From positions 1-41,627 of the forward strand of contig JAJTED010000021.1 of assembly GCA_021300535.1 (NCBI GenBank): DNA of 41,627 bases. The letters run 5' to 3'. This document shows positions 26,180-32,919 of the stretch, one piece after another (position 1 is the stretch's first letter; each line of letters opens with the position of its first letter). This stretch comes from Planctomycetaceae bacterium. GTDB taxonomy: Bacteria > Planctomycetota > Planctomycetia > Pirellulales > UBA1268. The notes below the pieces were generated by a model that saw nothing but the letters and a program-made list of their open reading frames with translations, was not told where the DNA came from and searched no databases. The position numbers and the translations under genes are program-made.

Positions 26180-27853
26180 TCACTCCGTCTTCTTGGAAAC
26201 CCGGAACACCTCGTCGAGCGTGGTGATGCCCCGTAGGGCCTTCGCCACGCCGTCTTCGAACATCACCCGCATCCCCTGGCCGACGGCCGCCCGCCGGATC
26301 TCCTGGGTGGCCGCCCCCTGGAAGGCGAGCTCGCGGATCTTGTTGGTCATGACCATCAATTCGAAGATGCCCAGCCGGCCCTTGTAGCCCGACTTCTGGC
26401 AGTGGGCGCAGCCGCGGCCCTTCATGAAGGTCGCCCCCTTGAGCATCTCGGGCGTGATGCCCGCGGACTCGATCTGGGTGTCGAGCGGCTGGTGCGGCTG
26501 CTTGCACTTGGTGCAGTTCACGCGGACCAGCCGCTGGGCGAGGACGGCGATCACGCTGGAGGCCACGAGGTAGGCCGGCACCCCCATGTCGATCATCCGC
26601 GTGATGGCCCCCGGCGCGTCGTTGGTGTGCAGCGTGCTGAACACGAGATGGCCGGTGAGCGACGCCTGGATGCCCATCTGCGCCGTCTCGGTGTCGCGCA
26701 TTTCGCCCACGAGGATCACGTTGGGCGCCTGCCGGAGCATGGCCCGGATGACGCGGGCGAAGTCGAGCCCGATCGAGTGGCGGATCTCCACCTGGTTGAT
26801 GCCGGCGAGGTAATACTCGACCGGATCCTCGGCGGTGATGATCTTGGTGTCGGGCCGGTTGAGCTCGTTGAGCGAGGCGTAGAGCGTGGTCGTCTTGCCC
26901 GAGCCCGTGGGGCCGGTGACGAGGATAATGCCGTTGGGACGGCGGATCAGGTTCTTGAACTGCCGGAAGTCGTTGTCGGAGAGCCCCAGCTGGCGGATGC
27001 CGACGCGGATGTTGTCCTTGTCGAGGATCCGCATCACCACCGACTGGCCGTGGTTGGTGGGGAGCACGCTGACGCGGAGGTCGTAGTCCTTGCCGTCGGC
27101 CGTGAGCTTGATGCGGCCGTCCTGCGGCCGGCGCCGCTCGGCGATGTCGAGCTTGGAGAGGATCTTGATGCGGGAGAGGATGGCACCGAGGAGGCGGCGA
27201 GGCGGATTGTCGCGCTCCACGAGCCGGCCGTCGATCCGGTAGCGGATCCGCACCCGGTCCTCGAAGGGCTCGATGTGGATGTCGCTGGCCCGGAGCTGCA
27301 CCGCTTCGGTGATGATCAGGTTTACGAGCTTGACCACCGGGGCGTCGGACTGGTCGTCGGGCCCCTGGGTGGCCGCCTGCTCCACGGCCGTCTCGGTGAA
27401 GTCGATGGCGGTGTCGGTAAACTCCTGGAGCATGGAGTCGGCGCTCTCGCCGTCGGAGAGGCCGTAGTTGCGGTTGATGGCCTCGACGATCTGCTCGCGG
27501 ACGGCCAGGGCCATCTCCACGTCGCGGTTGAGGATGAACCGCAGCTTCCAGGTGGCGACGCGGAGCGCGCCCCCCGACTCGGCCAGCGGGAAGATCGTGT
27601 TTTCGCGGGCCACGCTCTCCGGCAGGAGCTCGATCACCTCCGGCGGCACCTGGATGTCGGCGAGGTTCACGAACTTCAGCCGGTAGGCCTTCGCCAGGGC
27701 CTTCATCACCTTCTCGCCCGGTGCGTAGCCGAGCCGCACCACCTCCTCGTGCATCTTCTTGCCGGAGGTGCCGGCGATGCGGGTGGCCTCGGCGAGCTGC
27801 TCGGCCGAGACGATCCCCTCGGAGAGGAGAATGGTGGCAAAGGCGTCGGGCAT
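26180..27853 (-). CDS. gspE: GspE/PilB assembly ATPase, first copy, apparent small deletion
   Basis: 557 residues with Walker A GPTGSGKTT (314-322), Walker B NVILVGEMRD (378-387), His box STLHTND (406-412) and zinc motif C447-C450/C482-C485. A Gln/Asp-rich linker follows the N-terminal MshEN domain. Within that domain, LRVATWKLRFILNRDVEMAL (97-116) passes directly from LRVA to KLRF. Family members have about 10-12 more residues there (a DPxDxxxxD-type loop), so a short in-frame deletion is likely. Motor parts look intact. It starts 21 bases after the cupin gene. Two assembly ATPases plus PilT in one run suggests two motor states or a second, diverged system. Confidence 0.88.
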   Translation of the reverse strand: MPDAFATILLSEGIVSAEQLAEATRIAGTSGKKMHEEVVRLGYAPGEKVMKALAKAYRLKFVNLADIQVPPEVIELLPESVARENTIFPLAESGGALRVATWKLRFILNRDVEMALAVREQIVEAINRNYGLSDGESADSMLQEFTDTAIDFTETAVEQAATQGPDDQSDAPVVKLVNLIITEAVQLRASDIHIEPFEDRVRIRYRIDGRLVERDNPPRRLLGAILSRIKILSKLDIAERRRPQDGRIKLTADGKDYDLRVSVLPTNHGQSVVMRILDKDNIRVGIRQLGLSDNDFRQFKNLIRRPNGIILVTGPTGSGKTTTLYASLNELNRPDTKIITAEDPVEYYLAGINQVEIRHSIGLDFARVIRAMLRQAPNVILVGEMRDTETAQMGIQASLTGHLVFSTLHTNDAPGAITRMIDMGVPAYLVASSVIAVLAQRLVRVNCTKCKQPHQPLDTQIESAGITPEMLKGATFMKGRGCAHCQKSGYKGRLGIFELMVMTNKIRELAFQGAATQEIRRAAVGQGMRVMFEDGVAKALRGITTLDEVFRVSKKTE

Positions 27854-27874
27854 GGCGAGAGGGAACCGTCCGGG

Positions 27875-28243
27875 TCAGGCGGGTGTTTCGAGGAAGGTGT
27901 CGGTGTGCTCGTAGCCGGGGGCGCAGGTGCAGAGGAACACGAGCTCGGTCGGCCCCGTGTTGCGGATGGTGTGGCGGCAGCCCGGCGGGATCGCGATCGC
28001 GTCGCCGGGACCGACGGGGCGGGTCTCGTGGCCGAGGGTCATGGCGGCGGTGCCGGAGAGGATGTAGTAGATCTCTTCGGTGACGGCATGGTGGTGGGGG
28101 GTGGTGGCGGCGCCGGGAGCGAGCCGGGCCTCGGCCAGGCTCTGCTTCCGGATGGCGGAATTGCGGTGGGCGAGCAGTTCACGGATCGTCGAGCCGTCGG
28201 CCGTGACGAAGGGCGGGGCGTCCTGCTGGTTGACCACGTCCAT
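27875..28243 (-). CDS. Small cupin-domain protein
   Basis: 122 residues forming a single conserved beta-barrel. TPHHHAVTEEIYYILSG supplies cupin motif 1 (HxH, then Glu), and GDAIAIPPGCRHTIRNTG motif 2 with its metal-ligand histidine. Such proteins bind a divalent metal and may act as an isomerase, dioxygenase or sugar-binding sensor; the substrate cannot be told. It lies 54 bases after rsmD and 21 bases before the first gspE, so it may be co-transcribed with either. Confidence 0.85.
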   Translation of the reverse strand: MDVVNQQDAPPFVTADGSTIRELLAHRNSAIRKQSLAEARLAPGAATTPHHHAVTEEIYYILSGTAAMTLGHETRPVGPGDAIAIPPGCRHTIRNTGPTELVFLCTCAPGYEHTDTFLETPA

Positions 28244-28297
28244 GGAGGTGCTGAGGCCGAAGGTGCGAGTCTGGCGGACTGGAAACGTTCCCGCTGG

Positions 28298-28963
28298 TCA
28301 GGATACCAGACTGCCCGCGAAATGAAGACACGCCGGCGGGATCGGCCGGGCCTCCCAGGCGGCGGGATCGGGCAGGTCGGCGGCGGCGAAGGACATGTCG
28401 GCCTCGACGACGATCCGGCTGCCCGGCGGTGCGGCGCCGCGCAGGGCGGCGATCAGGGCGAGGAGCTCCGGCCGCCGCTCATGACCGGCGGCAAAGAACT
28501 CCCATGGCGGCGAGATGAAGACGATCCAGGGGAGGTCGCGCGGCAGGTCGGGGAGCCGGCGGGCCCAGAGGAGGACGTCGCCGGACCGGACCTCGACGCG
28601 ATCCTCGACCCCCAGCCCGCGGGCCGATCGGCGCAGGGCGTCGGCAGTGGGAAAGTGCCGCTCCACGAGGATCGCTCGGACGGCACCGCGGCTCACGGCC
28701 TCGAAGCCGAGCGCGCCGGTGCCGGCGAACAGATCCAGGGCGACGGCGCCGCGGACGTCCGTGCCCAGGAGATCGAACAGCGATTCGCGAACCCGGTCCT
28801 TCATCGGCCGTGTGCGGCCATGGGGCAGAAACTCGAGCCGCCGGCCGCGGAGGTCGCCGCCGATGATCCGCGGCGCGCTGGCGGCCTCGTCGCCGGCAGG
28901 CCGCTGGCTGGCGGCAGCGGAGGACGGTGCGGGAGGGCGGCGGACGGGGCGATGGCGGGCCAT
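28298..28963 (-). CDS. rsmD: 16S rRNA (guanine-966-N2) methyltransferase, RsmD-like
   Basis: 221 residues. RIIGGDLRGRRLEF and TRPMKDRVRESLFDLL are family hallmarks, and DLFAGTGALGFEAVSRG (77-93) is the SAM-binding motif I. The catalytic block is FISPPWEFF (SPPW at 151-154), where most RsmDs have DPPY/DPPF; the first position is altered. Start ATG 28963 has AAGGA about 6 bases upstream; the open frame further upstream runs through repeat DNA and is discarded. A ~30-residue Ala/Pro/Arg-rich N-terminal extension precedes the conserved domain. Known role: methylates G966 of 16S rRNA. Confidence 0.88.
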   Translation of the reverse strand: MARHRPVRRPPAPSSAAASQRPAGDEAASAPRIIGGDLRGRRLEFLPHGRTRPMKDRVRESLFDLLGTDVRGAVALDLFAGTGALGFEAVSRGAVRAILVERHFPTADALRRSARGLGVEDRVEVRSGDVLLWARRLPDLPRDLPWIVFISPPWEFFAAGHERRPELLALIAALRGAAPPGSRIVVEADMSFAAADLPDPAAWEARPIPPACLHFAGSLVS

Positions 28964-29019
28964 GAGGCGTCCTTTTATATGGCAAGACATCGCATCGTGC
29001 GATTTTTGCCTGGTGGGCC

Positions 29020-29260
29020 TCCCAAGAAGCCCGGGGCGGGAGCCCGGGGACACCGGGTGTGAACACCACCCCGCCATGCATGCCGCATGCACGGGCGCGT
29101 GACTCCCCGGTTCGAAACCGTGGCGGATGGTAAGCGGGGAGGTAGGTGACCCGGAGTCCCCCGGCTTCCGCCGGGGGCTTTTTGTGGGCAGCACGGCAAG
29201 AAGCCCCGGGTGGGAGCCCGGGGACACCGGGTGTGAACACCACCCCGCCATCCACGCCGC
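29020..29260. repeat. A/B hairpin cluster in a divergent intergenic space
   Basis: Reverse A at about 29030-29050, reverse B at about 29158-29182 (followed by TTTTTG on the plus strand) and reverse A at about 29203-29223. The two A copies share the flank gacaccgggtgtgaacacc and period about 173. The space separates divergent rsmD and the cyclophilin gene, so here the hairpins sit upstream of both genes rather than between convergent ends. No gene is seen in 28964-29352. Confidence 0.75.
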
Positions 29261-29352
29261 ATGCACGGGCGCGGAGCCACGCAGCATCGACGACGCCGTG
29301 CACCCGCACGGTGTGTTATCGTACCGTTTTCCAACATGCGGAGATTGAAACC

Positions 29353-30513
29353 ATGCGGGTCAAGCAGGTGGGAACGAGGCGGCGGTGGCGGACGGCATCC
29401 GTGGTAGCGACGCTGATGGCCGCCATGGGCGGAACGGCCGCGGCACAGGTTGCGGCGACGCAGGTCGATCCGGCCGCGGCCAAGGCGGAGTTTGACGCGG
29501 CCTCGAAGGAGATGAAGGACCTCGTCGGCGAACTCACCGTGCTCCAGGCGCAGTATCAGCAACCGCAGGCCGACAAGGCGGCTCTCGAGGCGAAGTTCGA
29601 CACCGTGAAGGTGAAGGCCCAGGCCACGAGCGAGCGACTCGAGAAGGCGGCCTTCGCCCTGGCGATCGCCGATCCCAAGAACGCCGAAGCCAAGGAGATC
29701 AGCGGTGCCGTCGTGGCCGGATCGCTCCAGGGCGACGATCCCCGCAAGGCGCTCGCGCTGGCCGCCCGGCTCGACGCGGCCGGGGCCGCCGGCGGCGACG
29801 TGGCGCTGATGGCGGCGACCGCGGCGATGATCCTCTCCGATGTCGACGCCGCGGAGGCCTGGCTGAAGAAGGCCGAGGCGGCCGGCGCGGCGAAGGCCCG
29901 CCTCGGCGACCTGCGCGAGGCAGCCGCCGCCGAACGGGAGAAGGTGGCCGCCGAGATGGCGAAGCGGGCCGCGGAGACGAAGGCCGACGACCTGCCGCGG
30001 GTGAAACTCTCCACCAGCCAGGGCGACATCGTCGTCGAGCTGTTCGAGAACGAGGCGCCCAACACCGTCGCCAATTTCGTCAGCCTCGTGGAGAAGGGCT
30101 TCTACGCCGGCACGCCGTTCCACCGTGTGATCCCCGGCTTCATGGCCCAGGGGGGCGACCCGACCGGCACCGGCACCAGCGGTCCGGGCTACGCGATCGC
30201 CTGCGAGTGCGATGCGGCGGGGGCCCGGAAGCATTTCCTCGGCACGCTTTCGATGGCCCATGCCGGGCCGAACACGGGCGGCTCGCAGTTCTTCCTGACG
30301 TTTCGACCGACGGAGCATCTCGACGGCAAGCACACGGTCTTCGGGCGCGTGATCGAGGGCTTCGACGTGCTGCCGAAGCTGATGCGGACGCAGGACGAGC
30401 AGGGCCGTCCAGTGCGGGGCATCAAGCCCGACACGATCGTGAAGGCCGAGGTGGTGCGGAAGCGCAACCACCCGTACGAGCCGAAGACGCTGCCCGACCC
30501 GCGGAAGCGGTGA
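29353..30513 (+). CDS. Exported cyclophilin-type peptidyl-prolyl isomerase with helical N-domain
   Basis: 386 residues. A signal peptide ([20 protein letters not shown] ending AAA-Q) directs export. Residues about 35-210 are Ala/Lys/Glu-rich and strongly helical, probably a coiled-coil or dimerisation/chaperone domain. The C-terminal cyclophilin domain has [20 protein letters not shown] with the catalytic Arg, then [18 protein letters not shown] and [14 protein letters not shown]. It assists proline isomerisation in exported proteins. ATG at 29353 has GGAG about 10 bases upstream; the longer frame upstream is repeat DNA. It converges on epmB across a tandem hairpin repeat. Confidence 0.92.
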   Translation: MRVKQVGTRRRWRTASVVATLMAAMGGTAAAQVAATQVDPAAAKAEFDAASKEMKDLVGELTVLQAQYQQPQADKAALEAKFDTVKVKAQATSERLEKAAFALAIADPKNAEAKEISGAVVAGSLQGDDPRKALALAARLDAAGAAGGDVALMAATAAMILSDVDAAEAWLKKAEAAGAAKARLGDLREAAAAEREKVAAEMAKRAAETKADDLPRVKLSTSQGDIVVELFENEAPNTVANFVSLVEKGFYAGTPFHRVIPGFMAQGGDPTGTGTSGPGYAIACECDAAGARKHFLGTLSMAHAGPNTGGSQFFLTFRPTEHLDGKHTVFGRVIEGFDVLPKLMRTQDEQGRPVRGIKPDTIVKAEVVRKRNHPYEPKTLPDPRKR

Positions 30514-30553
30514 GCGCCGGGGGCGTCGCTGCATTGGGGGCGGGAGCGACCTG

Positions 30554-30860
30554 CGGCATGGATGGCGGGATGGTGTTCATGGCCGGAGTCCCCGGGTTTC
30601 CACCCGGGGCTTCCTAACGCGCGGCCTCCCCACAAAAAGCCCCCGGCGGGAGCCGGGGGACACCGGGTCACCTACCTCCCCGCTCACCATGCGTTCCGGT
30701 TTGGAAGCGGGATTCACGTGCCGTCATGGGGCATGGATGGCGGGATGGTGTTCATGGCCGGAGTCCCCGGGTTTCCATCCGGGGCTTTTTGGGACGCGCG
30801 GCCTCCCCACAAAAAGCCCCCGGCGGGAGCCGGGGGACACCGGGGCACCTACCTCCCCGC
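30554..30860. repeat. Tandem A/B hairpin unit, two copies, period 175 bp
   Basis: Units begin with gcatggatggcgggatgg at 30556 and 30731. Each has hairpin A, ending in a T-rich run on the plus strand (GGGGCTTTTTTG in copy 2), then hairpin B with aaaaa before its left arm, giving CTTTTTG on the minus strand. Each therefore has terminator form for both directions, exactly between the convergent cyclophilin and epmB genes. Copies differ at a few positions, including a broken A arm in copy 2 (tttccatccgg). Confidence 0.85.
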
Positions 30861-31910
30861 TCACTGGATCCACTCCTTCGCCCGCGCGCCGGGGCGGGCC
30901 CGCACCAGGCGGGGCACCGCGTAGCCGGGCAACGATTCACGCAGGCCGCGGTGCAACGCGATCGCCCGCTCCGCGGCGACCTCGAAGTGGGCGGCCCCGG
31001 CGACACGATCGAGCAGATGCAGGTAATAGGGCATGACCCCGATCTCCACCAGCCGCTCCGCGAGCGCCCGCTGGGCCGCGAGGGAATCGTTGACCCCGGC
31101 GAGCAGCACCGCCTGATTGAGCAGCAGCGCTGGGGCGGCCGCCATCCGACGCGTCGCGTGCTCGACGGTCGCGTCGAGTTCCTGGGCATGGTTGGCGTGG
31201 ATCACGACGACGGTCGTGAGCCTGGTCGCCGCGAGGGTGGCGACGAGGGCGTCGGTGACCCGCGCCGGCAGGACCACGGGCAGCCGCGAGTGGATCCGCA
31301 GCCGGCGCAGATGGGGGATCGCCTCGAGGCGGCCGACGAGGTCGGCGAGCCGTGCGTCGTCGAGCAGCAGCGGGTCGCCGCCGGAGAGGATGACTTCCGT
31401 GAGCGTCTCGTCGCCGGCCACCGCCTCCACGGCGGCGGCCAGTCCGGCCTGGGTGACGCCGTTCTCGGCGTAGGGGAACTCACGGCGAAAACAGTAGCGG
31501 CAGTTCACCGCGCAGCCGCCGGCGGCCAGGAGGAGTCCGCGGCCGGGGTACTTCCGCAACAAGCCCGGTGCGGCGAGGGTCGCCGCCTCGTCGAGCGGAT
31601 CGGCTGTGAAGCCCGCGGCCGGAATCTGTTCGGCGGCCGCCGGCAGCACCTGGAGCAGCAACGGATCACGGGGATCGCCCGGCCGCATCCGCGCCGCGAA
31701 GCCACGCGGCACCAGCAGCGGAAAGCCGCCCATCGCGGCCCGCGCGGTCGCGGCGCTGTCGGCATCGAGCGCGAGCAAGGCGCAGAGTTCGGCGGGGTCG
31801 CGGATGGCGGCGGCGAGTTCCCGCTGCCAGGTGGCGGGGGCGTGCCGTGCGGCCGCCGGGCCGGTCTCGGGCGGCAGCGGCGGCGACGGGGCGACCGGGA
31901 GCGACTGCAT
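30861..31910 (-). CDS. epmB: EF-P (R)-beta-lysine pathway aminomutase, EpmB-like radical SAM enzyme
   Basis: 349 residues of the lysine 2,3-aminomutase family. C133-C137-C140 in GGCAVNCRYCFRREF bind the 4Fe-4S cluster and SAM, and LTEVILSGGDPLLLDD and RLRIHSRLPVVLPARV are family blocks. Length and the short N-terminus match EpmB, which makes (R)-beta-lysine for attachment to EF-P, rather than the longer catabolic KamA. The gene stands divergent from efp, 169 bases apart, which supports this role. EpmA, the ligase, is not in the window. The neighbouring efp is broken across the loop that would receive the modification. Confidence 0.85.
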   Translation of the reverse strand: MQSLPVAPSPPLPPETGPAAARHAPATWQRELAAAIRDPAELCALLALDADSAATARAAMGGFPLLVPRGFAARMRPGDPRDPLLLQVLPAAAEQIPAAGFTADPLDEAATLAAPGLLRKYPGRGLLLAAGGCAVNCRYCFRREFPYAENGVTQAGLAAAVEAVAGDETLTEVILSGGDPLLLDDARLADLVGRLEAIPHLRRLRIHSRLPVVLPARVTDALVATLAATRLTTVVVIHANHAQELDATVEHATRRMAAAPALLLNQAVLLAGVNDSLAAQRALAERLVEIGVMPYYLHLLDRVAGAAHFEVAAERAIALHRGLRESLPGYAVPRLVRARPGARAKEWIQ

Positions 31911-32079
31911 GGGCGCGTGCGCCGAGAGCGGGCGCAGTCCGGGAAACGGGGCGGACGTTGACAGGTCGCGGGGGCGCGGCCACTCTTGGAGGCCCTTCCC
32001 CCGCGGTCCGCTCCAGAATACGGCCGCCGCCCGGGGAAGGAAACACGCCTGTTCGACCGGACGACCCGAGGAGCCCGAG

Positions 32080-32602
32080 ATGCCCGCCTACAACACCAGC
32101 GAGTTCAAGAAGGGCCTCAAGGTCCAGATCGACGGCGATCCCTACATACAAGTGCAAGCTGCGGAACCTGCTGCGAAACACCGTGCTCGACCGCACCTAC
32201 AAGAGCGGCGACTCGCTCGACGCGGCCGACATCAGCACGATCGAGGCCCAGTACCTGTACAAGCAGGGCGAGGCGTTCGTGTTCATGGACAACGCCAACT
32301 ACGAGCAGTACGAGCTGTCCAAGGAGCAGGTCGACGACGCCTGGAAGTGGATCAAGGAAGGCACGGTCTGCTCGATGCTCCTCTACAACGGCAACCCGAT
32401 CTCGATGGAGCCGCCGAACCACATGGTGCTCAAGGTCGAGTATGCCGAGCCGGCGATCCGCGGCAACACGGCGACCAATCTGACGAAGCCGGTGAAGCTC
32501 GAGACCGGCGCGGAGGTGATCGTGCCCGCCTTCATCGAGCAGGGCGACACGATCAAGATCGACACGCGGACGGGCGACTACCTGGAGCGGGTGAAGGTCT
32601 GA
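32080..32602 (+). pseudogene. efp: efp broken by a short deletion and frameshift
   Basis: ATG 32080 (GGAG 6 bases upstream) starts a normal EF-P N-terminus, MPAYNTSEFKKGLKVQIDGD then PY. At about 32142-32149 the coding frame changes: the remainder (YKCKLRNLLRNTVLDRTYKS onward to the end, DTRTGDYLERVKV) lies in the +1 frame and ends at TGA 32600-32602. Between PY and YKC a normal EF-P has about 15 residues, including the KPGKG loop with the modified lysine; that stretch is missing. The span of 523 bases is about 44 short of a ~188-codon gene. Domains 2 and 3 are otherwise well conserved, so the damage is recent or is an assembly error. Confidence 0.85.
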
Positions 32603-32639
32603 TCCGAGCCGGTGCGGTGCCGCACGCGAACCCGCGGCC

Positions 32640-32915
32640 GCGTGCGGCATGGCAGGCGGGGTGATGGTTGAACGCGGAGTCCCCGGGTTTCCACCCGGGG
32701 CTTTTTGGCGCGCTGTTCACAAGAAGCCCCCGGCGGAAGCCGGGGGACTCCGGGTCACCCGCCTTCCCGCTCACCATGCGTTCCGGTTTCGAAGCGGGGC
32801 TCACGCGTCGTCATGCGGGATGGCAGGCGGGGTGATGGTTGAACGCGGAGTCCCCGGGTTTCCACCCGGGGCTTTTTGGCGCGCTGTCCCCAAAAAGCCC
32901 TCGGCGGTCAATGCC
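32640..32915. repeat. Tandem A/B hairpin unit, two copies, period 171 bp
   Basis: Units start with atggcaggcggggtgatgg at 32649 and 32820. A hairpins end in GGGGCTTTTTGG on the plus strand. The first B is intact at about 32727-32750; the second is degenerate (gccctcggcggtcaatgccg) and abuts the dnaE stop. They lie between convergent efp and dnaE. Nothing else is coded in 32603-32919. Confidence 0.8.
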
Positions 32916-32919
32916 GCCG

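Noticed and set aside
14000-28000. Horizontal transfer of the pilus/secretion run
   Set aside because: Apart from the DUF1559 gene, base composition and codon style look like the rest of the window. No mobility genes flank it.
26402-29062. 886-residue plus-strand open frame
   Set aside because: It is a shadow of gspE, the cupin gene and rsmD, crossing three real genes and repeat DNA.
30554-30860. CRISPR-like regular repeat
   Set aside because: There are only two units, of 175 bases, with the spacer-like parts also repeated. There are no cas genes.
32140-32150. Programmed frameshift or translational bypass in efp
   Set aside because: The missing loop codons are absent from the DNA and there is no slippery heptamer at the junction, so recoding could not restore a normal EF-P.
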